A stretch of DNA of 64,000 nt, taken from assembly GCF_008831285.2 (NCBI RefSeq), contig NC_045142.1:20029354-20093353 (forward strand), in the 5' to 3' direction. The translations under genes were made by a program, and so were the position numbers. Numbering within the stretch: position 1 is the first letter of the stretch; each line of letters starts with the position of its first letter. Below the pieces are notes generated by a model. That model worked only from the letters and a program-made list of their open reading frames with translations, was not told the origin of the DNA and made no database searches. This document shows positions 9,787 through 20,339 of the stretch, piece by piece. The DNA is from Nymphaea colorata (Eukaryota; Streptophyta; Magnoliopsida; Nymphaeales; Nymphaeaceae).

Positions 9787-10417
9787 AACCGTCTCCTCCT
9801 CAGCGAGTTGTCGCCGACTGAGCGGCGCCGCCGCCGCCTCATCGGCGTCAGTCGCCGCCGCCGCCCTTTGCCGCCCTGTCCATTGCCGCCTGATCCATCC
9901 CTGCTGCCCCTCGTCGCCCTACCCATTGTCTGCCTGCGCCGCCTCCGCCTGTGCCTCCTGCGCCCGTCTGCCTGCGCCCGTCCGCCTGCGCCACCGCCGC
10001 CCGTCTGCCTGCGCCCGTCTCCCTGCGCCCGTCCTCCTGCGCCCGTCCGCCTGCGCCGCCGCCGCCCGTCTGCCTTCGCCGCCGCCTCAACGCTGATTTT
10101 TCCTCTCTGCGTCTTTCCGCTGCATGCTGCTCCGCCGCTGCTCTGCACGCTGCTCCTCAGCTGCACGCTGCTCCGCCGCTGTTCCGCCGCCTGCTCTGCC
10201 CGTGGTTCTGCACGTTGATTTTCTTCTCACCGTCATCTCTGGTATCTCTCTTCGTTCAGCTCTGCTGTTGCCTCTTCTCGCCGATCGGACTTCTGGATTG
10301 CTACCTGCGTTAACTACATATTGCTTCATGATCAGCATGTTGTCTTTCGATATGTGATTGTATTCTTTTGCCTGCACTTCCTATTCCGTGGCTCGGTTTC
10401 CTCCTTTGTGTTGAAAG
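9787..10417 (+). other. GC-rich leader of copia element 2
   Basis: This 0.63-kb untranslated leader is strikingly C/G-rich in its first half (about 9790-10210), built of imperfect repeats of CGCCGCCGCC and CTGCGCCCGTCTGC-type units. Open frames on either strand here encode only Arg/Gly/Ala/Pro-rich low-complexity sequence and are not called. The second half returns to normal composition before the gag ATG. Confidence 0.85.
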
Positions 10418-13400
10418 ATGTCTGAAATTAGTAGTGGCGCTAATACCTCTTCCTTTGTATCGTCGGGAGAGATGAAGAGTTCCCCATTTTCCAGCATTAT
10501 CACCAAAATGGATGGGGGTAATTACGAGATGTGGGCCATGCAAGTAAAACGAACTTTGATCGCCCATGAGAAGGAACATCTCATATTGGAGCCCGAGCCC
10601 GTACAGAAGGTAGGAAAATATACTACTTGGTTTAAAGATAATTCATTGGTTATGGTATGGATTGTTGGTACTCTTTCACAAGAAATTGCAAATGAAGTCT
10701 TGCACAAGGACAGTGCAAAGGATATGTGGGATTCCCTTGCTGCCACTTATTCACAGGCAAGAAATGAAACGCGCATTATGCAGCTTCATCATGATATCCA
10801 TCAGATGCGCCAAGATGGCAGACCTCTTCACACTTATTATTCTAGTCTCAAGTCCATGTTTGAGAGACTGAATAGCTACTTTCCCGCATGCAAGTGTGAA
10901 CAACAAAAGGCATACAGAGATATGCTTATGGTAGGGGTCTTTCTTTCTGGTTTAGACTCTGTTTATGAATCCGCAAAGAACCAAATGCTTACTAGTCCCT
11001 CGATTCCTCCTATTGATGAGGCTTACAGTAGGCTCAGCAGAATTCCGATCTCTGCATCGACTGTTCCTGATACCACTTCTGCTATGCTTGCTACTCGTGG
11101 CAGAGGAGGACCCTTTTTTGCCAGAGGAAGAGGGGGCCGTGGCCGTGGCAATACCCCTTCGCGCCCTGTATGTCAGTTTTGTCACCGCATTGGTCATACT
11201 GTGGATAAGTGTTGGCAGAAACATGGTCGTCCAGCTTTTGCAAATCAGACTGTATCTACTGATTCTCCTGAGCAGCCTAAGCCTCAGCACATGGTATCCT
11301 CCAGTGAGTTGCATGTAGATGACATTCTCTCTCAGTTGAGGCACTTGATTGGCGACAGCGCCCATCCATCCCCTGGTCCGACCACTTCTACTGTTCCTAC
11401 CGCTGCGAGTGCTTCTTCATCTGGTATGTATTCTGCTTGTACAGTCTGCTCTCCTCCTGACACTACAGATTGGCTTATTGATTCTGGTGCATCGACACAT
11501 CTCTGTGGGGATAAGATGCAATTCACCTCTTACGTCCCTACTCCACCGGGTCGTTCGGTTATTCTAGCAGATGGAAAAGATTCACCAGTTGTTGGACATG
11601 GAGAGGTCCAACTTACTTCATCATTGCCGCTGCAGCACGTTCTTCATGCACCAGAATTCCCCCATAGCCTACTTTCTATCAGTCAGATTACCAGAGAATT
11701 AAATTGTCGTGCTATATTTGACTCTTCCTCTCTTGTGTTTCAGGATATACTGACGGGCAGGGTGATTGGCAGTGGCCGTGAACAGGGAGGTCTCTACAGG
11801 CTAGTGCACTCCTTTCCCTTTGCTGGATCTACCTCGTCGGGGTCGTCCTCATCCTCGGCTTATACTTGGCATTTACGTTTTGGACATCTCCCGTTTCAGA
11901 AACTGCTGCATGTTCTCCCTCAGCTGTCTCATAAGTCGTCTTTTCAATGTGAGTCTTGTCAGTTAGGCAAACACCATCGGTCATCCTTTCCTCCGCGGTC
12001 TAGTAGAAGTAGCCACTCTGTGTTTGAGTTACTTCATTTTGATGTTTGGGGCCCGAGTCGTACTCCTGACCTTCAGGGTCATCGGTATTATCTTGTTGCT
12101 GTTGATGATTACAGTCGTGTTAGTTGGGTTTTTCTTATGAAACACAAATCTGAAGCGGGTCATGTAATCAAAAATTTTATCAATGAAATTCTGACTCAGT
12201 TTGATACTTGTGTCAAGATTGTGCGCTCTGACAATGCTCTTGAGTTCTGTGCTTCCTCTTTAGAACAATTTTTCAGGGATAAGGGTATCATTCACCAAAC
12301 TTCTTGTGCCTATACCTCTCAACAAAACGGGGTTGCTGAAAGAAAACACCGCCATATTCTTGATGTCGCCAGAACCATTATCATACACAGTCATGTTCCC
12401 CATTCTTATTGGGGAGATGCTGTTCTTACAGCATGCTATCTTATTAATCGCATGCCGTCATCCGTGTTGGGAGATCTTATTCCTTTCTCTGTTCTTTTTT
12501 CTGACAGAGAATTGTTTTCTGTTGCACCTCGTATTTTTGGATGTGTTGCCTTTGTTCAGTTACTTGGTCCTGGGCGAGATAAGTTATCCCCTCGGGCTAT
12601 CAAAACGATCTTTGTTGGTTATTCCCGCACTCAAAAGGGATATCGTTGTTATGATCCTTCTACTCGTCGATATTATGTGAGTGCTGATGTTACATTTTTT
12701 GAGTCCACCTCTTATTTCTCTCCCAATGGAACTCAATTAAGGGTGCCTGAATTTAGTGATGAAGTCCACCTTCCTTTACCTCTCATGAGTTATCCACAAC
12801 CCGTTGCTTCGCGTTTTGGGGCTATCTACCAACGTCGCACTAAACCTGTTCAACCTGCCCCCTGTGCTCCTGTGCCTTCACCCAGCATGCCCAAGGTACT
12901 TCCTGAACACACAAATCCTGCTGACCATTCTTTATGTGATGATGCCACAGGGGACTCTCCAGAGCATGCTACTGGTCCTCATATTAATGAACTTGATATG
13001 CCTATTGCTCAAAGGAAAGGCAAACGCAGTTGCACTATGCATCCTCTCTCTGGTCATTTGTCCATGGCTCGACTCACTCCTACTTACCGCCAGTTTGTCA
13101 AGGGACTGTCGGCTGTAGCTCTTCCACAGACTCCTATGGACGCTCTTTCTGATCCCAAATGGGCCGCAGCTATGCAAGAAGAGATGGATGCCCTTCAGTC
13201 TAGAGGCACCTGGACACTAGTTACTCCTTCATCTGATGCAGCTATTGTTGGTTGTCGATGGGTGTTTACTGTTAAATACAGAGCAGATGGCAGCATTGAG
13301 AGATATAATGCTCGCTTGGTTGCAAAAGGCTATACTCAGACTTATGGGGTTGATTATTATGATACCTTCTCTCCTGTGGCACGACATGCTTCTTTACGGG

Positions 13401-14656
13401 TTCTTCTCGCTGTTGCCGTCAGCAAGAATTGGTCTCTATCACAGCTTGATGTCAAAAATGCCTTTCTGTATGGTGACCTACATGAAGAACTGTATATGCA
13501 GCAACCACCAGGGTTTGTTGCTGAGGGGGAGTGTCAGAAAGTGTGTAGATTGAGAAAGGCAATTTATGGTCTGAAACAAAGTCCTCGAGCTTGGTTTCAA
13601 AAATTATCAGAGAATATTGAGTATGAGGGCTTCAGACGTTCTTCGGCTGATCATTCCCTTTTTGTCAAGAAAACTTCTACAGGTACAGTGATAGTTCTTG
13701 TCTATGTTGATGATATCATTGTTACAGGGGATGATATTCAGGGGATTTCCAACATCAAGGGCGTCCTTGGACGACACTTTGTCACCAAGGATCTTGGTGA
13801 GCTACGCTATTTCCTAGGTATTGAGTTTGCCAGAAATCAGAAGGGTCTTATCATGTGCCAAAGGAAATACGTTACTGATGTCTTGCAAGAGACAGGTATG
13901 CTAGGATGTCGACCTGCCTCTACACCCATGGACATCAATACTCGCTTGTATGATGATGATACTGAAGATGTTGATGCTAGACAATATAGAGGGATTGTTG
14001 GGAAGCTCCTATATATCACTGTTACTCGACCTGATATTGCCTATGCTGTCAGCAGAGTGAGTCAATTTATGGATAAGCCCAAGAAAGTCCATTGGGATGC
14101 TGCCATGATGATTCTCAGGTATCTGAAAAATTCACCAGGAATGGGACTCTTCTTTCAAAATGGTACATCTCTCACTATATCTGTGTATGTTGATGCTGAT
14201 TATGCGGGATGTCACCTTGACAGAAAATCCACTACTGGGTTTTGTGTGTTTATTGGATCCAACTTGGTTACATGGAAGAGTAAGAAGCAGACAGTGGTTG
14301 CCAGATCAAGTGCAGAATCTGAGTATAGAGCTATGGCTCAGGCTACTGCTGAAGTTATGTGGGTTAGATCTCTGATGTTGGATCTTACTGTGGAAGTGCC
14401 TCTTCCTATGCAATTGTTAGGTGATAACAAAGCTGCTCTGTTTATTGCTAATAATCCTGCTTTCCATGAGAGAACCAAGCATGTTGAAGTAGATTGTCAC
14501 TATACCAGAGACATGATTCAAAAGGGGTTTGTAAGCACCTCCCATATTTCAACTACAGGGCAAACTGCTGATATTTTTACTAAAGCTCTTGCAAGAGGAC
14601 CATTCCAAAGTTGTTGTTCCAAGTTGAGCTTGTTTGACATATACGCTCCAACTTGA
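10418..14656 (+). CDS. Copia gag-pol polyprotein, intact (1412 aa)
   Basis: A single uninterrupted frame encodes all retrotransposition functions. The start is the first ATG after the leader (MSEISSGANT). UBN2-type Gag spans about residues 25-220; a Gly/Arg-rich basic patch precedes the zinc knuckle C252, C255, H260, C265; the protease active site is DSGAS at D355; a GAG-pre-integrase zinc region lies near 485-520; the integrase triad is D542, D605, E641; the reverse transcriptase carries YVDD at 1096-1099; RNase H begins near D1259 (VDADY) and ends near residue 1400. All catalytic residues I can place are intact. The TGA stop lies at the polypurine tract. Its sequence differs clearly from the element at 2-4129, so the two belong to different copia families. 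Confidence 0.97.
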   Translation: MSEISSGANTSSFVSSGEMKSSPFSSIITKMDGGNYEMWAMQVKRTLIAHEKEHLILEPEPVQKVGKYTTWFKDNSLVMVWIVGTLSQEIANEVLHKDSAKDMWDSLAATYSQARNETRIMQLHHDIHQMRQDGRPLHTYYSSLKSMFERLNSYFPACKCEQQKAYRDMLMVGVFLSGLDSVYESAKNQMLTSPSIPPIDEAYSRLSRIPISASTVPDTTSAMLATRGRGGPFFARGRGGRGRGNTPSRPVCQFCHRIGHTVDKCWQKHGRPAFANQTVSTDSPEQPKPQHMVSSSELHVDDILSQLRHLIGDSAHPSPGPTTSTVPTAASASSSGMYSACTVCSPPDTTDWLIDSGASTHLCGDKMQFTSYVPTPPGRSVILADGKDSPVVGHGEVQLTSSLPLQHVLHAPEFPHSLLSISQITRELNCRAIFDSSSLVFQDILTGRVIGSGREQGGLYRLVHSFPFAGSTSSGSSSSSAYTWHLRFGHLPFQKLLHVLPQLSHKSSFQCESCQLGKHHRSSFPPRSSRSSHSVFELLHFDVWGPSRTPDLQGHRYYLVAVDDYSRVSWVFLMKHKSEAGHVIKNFINEILTQFDTCVKIVRSDNALEFCASSLEQFFRDKGIIHQTSCAYTSQQNGVAERKHRHILDVARTIIIHSHVPHSYWGDAVLTACYLINRMPSSVLGDLIPFSVLFSDRELFSVAPRIFGCVAFVQLLGPGRDKLSPRAIKTIFVGYSRTQKGYRCYDPSTRRYYVSADVTFFESTSYFSPNGTQLRVPEFSDEVHLPLPLMSYPQPVASRFGAIYQRRTKPVQPAPCAPVPSPSMPKVLPEHTNPADHSLCDDATGDSPEHATGPHINELDMPIAQRKGKRSCTMHPLSGHLSMARLTPTYRQFVKGLSAVALPQTPMDALSDPKWAAAMQEEMDALQSRGTWTLVTPSSDAAIVGCRWVFTVKYRADGSIERYNARLVAKGYTQTYGVDYYDTFSPVARHASLRVLLAVAVSKNWSLSQLDVKNAFLYGDLHEELYMQQPPGFVAEGECQKVCRLRKAIYGLKQSPRAWFQKLSENIEYEGFRRSSADHSLFVKKTSTGTVIVLVYVDDIIVTGDDIQGISNIKGVLGRHFVTKDLGELRYFLGIEFARNQKGLIMCQRKYVTDVLQETGMLGCRPASTPMDINTRLYDDDTEDVDARQYRGIVGKLLYITVTRPDIAYAVSRVSQFMDKPKKVHWDAAMMILRYLKNSPGMGLFFQNGTSLTISVYVDADYAGCHLDRKSTTGFCVFIGSNLVTWKSKKQTVVARSSAESEYRAMAQATAEVMWVRSLMLDLTVEVPLPMQLLGDNKAALFIANNPAFHERTKHVEVDCHYTRDMIQKGFVSTSHISTTGQTADIFTKALARGPFQSCCSKLSLFDIYAPT

Positions 14657-14663
14657 GGGGGAG
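14653..14663 (+). promoter_or_regulatory. Polypurine tract of copia element 2
   Basis: TTGAGGGGGAG lies immediately before the 3' LTR; it overlaps the gag-pol stop codon and would prime plus-strand synthesis. The same arrangement is seen in copia element 1 at 4126-4136. Confidence 0.9.
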
Positions 14664-14827
14664 TGTTAAGACGTGTTTATACTCAGTATTAGGCTTGAGA
14701 GGGCACTTGTGTAATAATGTTTCTTTTAATGACTTTCTTGTAACTTATCCCTCTCCTCTAGTCTATATAAAGAGGAGTTAGGGATTCTTTCGAGGTTAAT
14801 CAAAGATTAGTTCTCTTAACTTTATCA
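14664..14827 (+). repeat. 3' LTR of copia element 2
   Basis: The LTR is 164 bp, with the same sequence as 9608-9771. It is followed by the second GCTTT target copy at 14828-14832. Confidence 0.96.
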
Positions 14828-16330
14828 GCTTTTATACTTTCTATTGCCTTCTTGCTATTTTTAGTAACCTTACTTGGTCTACTTTATCCTTTCTCTCGAT
14901 TTTATCTTGGTATATCTTCTATGGGTTAATGCTGATTTATTTCTAGACTGTTGTTACAGGAAGCTAATGCACTCAGCAAGTAGAATGTAGTGGTGAAATT
15001 ATAAATATTATTCTTAAGACTGATGGCACACCTATAGCTAGTGGAAACAAGGTACATGTCACAGGTGTAATCTACTTACTACTTAGTATAGTTGTTGAAA
15101 CACATAGTTGCTGTTTGAGACATGGTGCACTTACAAAGAGCTGCCTCTCTTTAATGTAACAACATATATTCTCATGATTTGATTTGTAAACTACTTTGCT
15201 TCTAATACCTTAAGAATGTACCAGTTTAAATTTCTGAATTTCCTCCTTTTCTTTGTAGTTTCATCAGTATCAAGTCAATTTTAGTAGGAACTTGCAATTG
15301 GTCCTTTGATGGCATGAAGCTGGTTTTGACTAAGTTGATCATGAGTTAATTTCTCTTCTAGAGAACATCTGAGTCATCTCATCAGATCTGAACTAGTTAT
15401 GGTCCTATCAGGCTATGCAGATGTGGATGTCAGCAAGGAACAGAGAGTTAATCAAGATCTAGACTCGATGGGCATGATCGATTCACAGAAGCTTGTCCTT
15501 TCTAAGGTGCATGCTAGATTAGACAGAAGCTTGTCCTTTCTAAGGTGCATGCTAGATTAGTTTCTTCCTCTTGTAGAAGCTTGCGCTGTCGATTGAGGCT
15601 GGTTAGTTTCTTTGTGCTGAAAACTGATTTATTCTTTGAACTTGTAGGCAGAAGTTAATGTGGAAATCAAGAAGCTTACTGCCGCCAACATTGTTGAAGG
15701 AAGCCCTTGCTTGGATTGCATCACATACATCATCTTTCCATGGTTGGGAAGTTTGAAGTAGAACGGGAGGAAAGAATGGTGGAAACAAGTAAATTCCAAC
15801 TATTCTTTTTATAAATGCATTCTTAATACAGACTTGATAGGGATGTCTAATCTGAATCTGTCAGTTTTATCCATGTAATTTTTCAGATTTGCGTTGATTT
15901 GCCACATTTTCTCAACACGGGCACGTAATTGGATAAAAGCTGGTAATGACCTGTCCCTGCACTTCTAAAATGTTGGCAGGTGATCTGAGGCTACTGCCAA
16001 CGGCCATTACCCTAGCCAAAAATTTTTCGCTACACTGCAAAGGGTAAGGGCCAGTCTTGGCTTTTGCGAGGGGATGAGTAGTTGTCAATAGGTTTATTGG
16101 GAACGGCCCTAGGGTTATTGGGCGTTGCCAATAACTTGTTTTGTTGCTGTGGTTGTATTTTCACCAGGGATCTGATCAGGTCGGAACCCCTCCATCCGAC
16201 ATTAAATCTACCAATTTTGATGTATGTGGATTTAAGATCTCTGTTACATAATAAAGCACACCTTTTAATGCAGCATCAGAGCTTAGAGGCTATCAAATAC
16301 AACTTCAACTACAAACGAGGATCGAATCTT
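14828..16330 (+). repeat. Segmental duplication copy A, block 2
   Basis: The block continues copy A after the copia insertion and matches the reverse strand of about 49800-51194 (copy B) and 59215-60224 (copy C). It carries the exon-like blocks described separately and a 38-bp tandem duplication at 15486-15561 that is absent from B and C. Confidence 0.85.
14990..15790 (+). other. Exon-like conserved blocks of an unrecognised gene, copy A
   Basis: Three blocks stay similar in all three duplication copies and look like exon relics. At about 14985-15051 the sequence reads CSGEIINIILKTDGTPIASG and ends at AAG|GTACAT, a donor-like junction. At about 15396-15560 it reads VMVLSGYADVDVSKEQ and then DLDSMGMIDSQKLVLSK. 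At about 15650-15783 a third block includes VGKFEVEREERMVET. A 38-bp tandem duplication at 15486-15561 shifts the frame in this copy. I do not recognise the protein. It could be the C-terminal part of the NEK kinase gene whose fragments lie just upstream in the same orientation, or a separate gene. All copies look decayed. Confidence 0.4.
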
Positions 16331-16384
16331 TGAGATGGAGAGCATCATCTCAAATCAACCGGACATAATAAGAACACCAGCCAT

Positions 16385-17249
16385 GCATGCACAATTTTCT
16401 TTGCCACTTTCGATGCAAACTCTGTTGGGAGTCTGGGGGTGCTCACGCACTATTTTCTTTGTCATTATATGGTGTCTTTTTATCAATATTCTATAGATAA
16501 TAACATTCTTTATTACAACTTCAGCAGTACGTTATAATAACCTTCTTACATGTTTGCAAAATAATATACTTATTTCTTTTTTTGAAATTTATATCTATGA
16601 GTTTGATCTAATTTTATGAAAATGTTTTTAACGATGATTGATTTGCAGGGCCGGGGAAAAGAAAATGTGGATGAAGTTGGTGCTATGACTATCAAAGCTA
16701 GAGCTACCTAGACGATAACATCATGAAATGTCTGATAATTAATTACTAGCATTTTTTTCTAAATCTTAACCGAAAAAAATATGTTATCAATTAAACATTG
16801 TCCTTATTTGGGTGAAATAACTGGCAAACTAATAAAGTGCTTATTTGGTAATTAATGATATGGGGACGCAGCAGCATTCGGCCGACCATGGTTTTTTGCG
16901 GTAAGGCAGAACCAATTAAAATTAAAATATAGATCTCTTGCCCAGTCACTGAGCCTATTCTGTGTAAGGTTTCTCACAATTGCAGGTTCATTCAAATTCA
17001 ACTGAGTCATCGTAAGTCCCAGTGGACATGATGGCTGGTGCCTCACAAACTTTAGTTATGTTCATGTTAATAATTTCATATATTTCAGGCATCTACTTAT
17101 GCAGTAGGATGGTTATTTTGTTATTTCGTATCATTAAAAACTGCTGTAGCCTGTGAAAAGGTGTGTTCCATCACTAGCGAATCATACACATTTTGTGATG
17201 GTTTTTATGCACAAAAAAAAAAGCCAGGTAGATAGCCAGTTGATTTTGA

Positions 17250-17311
<62 letters not shown>

Positions 17312-17640
17312 GCTTGTAAGTTTTAGTCACCATAAATTAAATTTGATCGGTCCGTCTTAATTGGATGCAAGGGCCAGTTAAAGGAGAAAAATTTGGAGGA
17401 CTTTTATTTGAATCCCTTGGATATTCAGGAATGACCCGGCCAATCCATTGTCAATTACCCATCTTACTCACGATCATTGGACATGGGTAGGGGTGTAAAA
17501 AGGGAGGCCCAGGCCATCGCAGACAAGAATTCATGGGACTAGGAATAAGATTATTTAATAAAATAAAGAACTTTGCATGCCAAGGCAATTATAATTTGAT
17601 CAAATATAGAGCTGTGCTAGATTTGTTAACAAGAGGCAAA
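16385..17640 (+). repeat. Segmental duplication copy A, block 3
   Basis: The block matches the reverse strand of about 48100-49745 (copy B), and its 17000-17520 part matches the reverse strand of about 38390-39260 (copy D). No gene is visible. A compound (CT)n(TA)n tract interrupts it at 17252-17308; the equivalent place in B also carries a (TA)n array (48756-48794). Confidence 0.75.
17252..17308. repeat. Compound (CT)n(TA)n microsatellite
   Basis: About ten CT units run directly into about eighteen TA units. Confidence 0.95.
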
Positions 17641-17869
17641 TGTCTGATTCCTTTTACTGAAGTTGTAGATCCATCAGCCATCTGCATTTGTGTTTTACTG
17701 ATCTTCTAATTGGACCGCCGGCCCTTCGCAAGTCATCTAAGTGATGACTTTTCTTTGCAGACATGGTTATGTATCTTCTGGTGGAACATTTGAATCATTC
17801 CCAATGAAGTCGTCTTTCCTAATGCACGTTTCGATTTCCAACATTTATTTCAAACCCTCTGAGCAGAGT

Positions 17870-18013
17870 TTTTTAGTTATCGTGGAGGTTTTCTGACTGT
17901 CGGATGGCTTCCTCGCTTCTTCTCTACCCCTTGTTTTTTATTTTCTTTTTGTTTCGTACTTTTTTTAAGTTGTACTATGGCATCCATTACACACACTCTC
18001 TCTCTCTGTCTCT

Positions 18014-18091
<78 letters not shown>

Positions 18092-18150
18092 TTGATAAAG
18101 AACATACCACTTAGGTAAAGGACAAAAGCCAGACCTATTAATATATATAT
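17870..18150 (+). repeat. Segmental duplication copy A, block 4, with (TA)n array
   Basis: The flanks 17880-18000 and 18090-18140 match the reverse strand of 43600-43725 and 43440-43505. Between them lies a (GT)n(TA)n tract at 18014-18089 here and a (GA)n tract at 43543-43572 in the other copy. Confidence 0.75.
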
Positions 18151-18275
18151 TTCTTGATGATCTCTGTGGTTCTCTTTACTGGTCTATAATTGACAGTTTT
18201 GGATGCTTTTTAATTACGTTTTATGTCAATGGAATGTCTGTCATGTACTCTATGGTGTTACTGAACGAACACATC
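18150..18275 (+). repeat. Second copy of the protease pseudogene 3' UTR
   Basis: The sequence from the GATGATCTCTGTGGTTCT motif to GGTGTTACT repeats, with several differences, the 3' UTR found at 6558-6670. No protease coding sequence adjoins it. Confidence 0.75.
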
Positions 18276-18276
18276 T

Positions 18277-18600
18277 ACATTTGATGGATTCGTGATGAGG
18301 ATCACCCTAGAAGACGTTGTTAGGTTGTTGCATCTGAGAACTCACGAAAACCCTGTGGTCAGGATGTGTACGTACAACTTGATAGGAAAGAGCAGTGATC
18401 TTTTAGGTTAACAGATTTGGAGTTTAAGAAAGTGTTGGCTTTTGGGGTAAAGTCGATGTCATTAATTGTTTCAGAGCTACAGAATAAATGGCAACATGCA
18501 AAATATGATGAACCTTCACAAGAAGCAGACCAACCATTGAGGTTGTTTCATGTATATTTATTTGACGTGTCTATTTAGTAAGAATTCAAACTCAGAAATA
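18277..18600 (+). pseudogene. Plant mobile domain (PMD) fragment, copy A
   Basis: The translation reads ITLEDVVRLLHLRTHENPVV, which resembles the start of the plant mobile domain (TLEDV...L..L...G.PV), found in MAIN-like host proteins and in some Mutator and gypsy transposons. It continues with NLIGKSSDLL and, after a stop, LIVSELQNKWQHAKYD. Stops and the absence of an intact upstream frame make it a relic. A better-preserved inverted copy lies at 44275-44575. Further decayed sequence to about 19600 may include the C-terminal part of the same gene but cannot be assigned. Confidence 0.5.
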
Positions 18601-20339
18601 AGCTGGTAGTATGTCCAAATTTTGGAAGATGTGGAAAAGATTCATCGCTATGCATAGGGGCCAGCAATGCTAATGCATTTGTATAGCTGGTTGGAATGAT
18701 TTATGGATGGGGTTGCACTTGTGGGAGGATGCTGGTTGTTGTTGTAGGTATAGATAGTATCTTTATGATGTAAATTTATATGTAAAAATATTATCTATCA
18801 TATTATAATATCTGTATCTATGGAGCGTCTAGTTCCAAATACTTTTTCATGACATGCATAGTGGAGAAGCATCAATCCTAGATATTATAACGATCCATAG
18901 TCATCCAAGTTGATCTTATTGAATCTTAAGATAAGTCAGGTACGTATAGTAAATAATGTCTTATACTTTGCTCAATAAGGATGCTGGAATACTTGTGTAT
19001 TAATGATTATTCAATGTTTATGTGTAGGTGTTGTTTAAACCATTTGCGACACCCCAAGATTGGATTACCATGAAAGCTTTTGAGCTATAGTGACCTGTGC
19101 TTGTTCTGCATGAACGAAGTGGAAATGTAGCATAGAAGCCACGTCCTCTTGCAGCATGGTGTTAGCCAATTGATTGCGCAACCATGCCACCCCTACAAGA
19201 GATTAAGGAACAAGAGTGCTTTTAGGCTTGGAGTCGACTAGCAACTGTTTTCTTAGAAAGAGTTCCATAACTTATGTCATGGTGGTAAAATGAATGTTAC
19301 GACAGCGAGGGGTTTACACCAAAGTACCGCGAGCAGTAATGAGATGTAGTTCATTATCGGTACTTGAAATCTGTTTAGATGTGCCACATCTTAGATTGCC
19401 ATCCACAACAACAACATCATCATCTTCTCGAGCGGAGAATGTTTCTCAGATGGAGTTCCACAGTAAGCAACATCATGATCATATGGGCAGGAAGTTTCGA
19501 AGCAGAAGACGCGAGGACCATGCATAGACTACAGTCCTGCCTCCAAATCTACCCATGGAATGGAGAATGGTCACAAAAATAAACTCACTGATTGAACATG
19601 GCATGAACGAGACAATTGAGAATAATCCTATTTTTTTAGTGACTACAAACAATATTTTTTTGTGTATAAGAATGATCTATAAGAAGTCAATTTTATTAAT
19701 AACTTTTGTATATTATCGCAATCTGTTTCACTCGACTGGTTATCACCTCGCCCTTTGTAAGCACATTTTTATGTTAATCTATTATAAAACTAGTCCACAT
19801 AATGTCGTTGTCGAATTCATTTTGCTCGAATGCATATCACTTCATTGCAAACACGATTTTATTTGAGTGTATCGTAAAACCAATCTTAAAGTTGTTTTAT
19901 CACACAATTTGTTGCATGATTAGTTATCGCATCCTTGGAAAGGTGTTATTATTTCATTCTCGAACAAAAATCTTGTGAAACCTTACAACACCCTGTCGTT
20001 ATCGTCTTGTTACCGTAAACGCCTCTTATTCTACATTATTCACGTCATTGGTTTTTGTTTTCTTCTTCTTCATCTAGTTTGGCCTTCTTAGTATGGTCTG
20101 TGATGTAACGTACTCTACCAAGTCATCATGTACATGCTTTTTTGAGATGTTATATACTATCCTATGAAAAAGCAGGTTCGTTGTCATTGTAGATTGCTTT
20201 TGTGTATTTGATGATGAAAACACTGCAATCGTACCAATTGTTTTGGTGTGGAGTTTCCTTCCTACGAAAAAATCACCACTGAATCAGGCACATTCTACAC
20301 CAACTCCGTAAGAATTCTTTCACTAACCATAAATCATGC
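18600..20339. other. Unassigned AT-rich stretch
   Basis: No intact frame is visible. The 19000-19560 part has a slightly more gene-like composition and a 77-codon frame at 19294-19527, possibly decayed plant mobile domain sequence. The 19600-20330 part is AT-rich with no recognised features. Confidence 0.5.

Larger units (their letters stand above)
9608..14827 (+). mobile_element. Complete Ty1/copia retrotransposon 2, very young
   Basis: The element is 5220 bp with 164-bp LTRs identical by eye, a tRNA-iMet primer binding site, an intact 1412-residue gag-pol frame, a polypurine tract and a perfect 5-bp target duplication (GCTTT). It sits inside segmental duplication copy A. Copies B and C have no element at the equivalent position, so the insertion postdates the duplications. 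Identical LTRs and an intact frame mean it may still be competent for transposition; activity cannot be shown from sequence alone. Confidence 0.97.

Noticed and set aside
9777-10377. Arg/Gly/Ala-rich open frames on both strands
   Set aside because: They come from the GC-rich repeats in the copia leader, which lack stop codons in several frames by composition. No domain is visible.
17877-18110. Open frames encoding repeated Tyr-Ile
   Set aside because: They are translations of the (TA)n microsatellite and exist on both strands; the same applies to frames at 44619-44863, 42693-43262 and 6380-6700.
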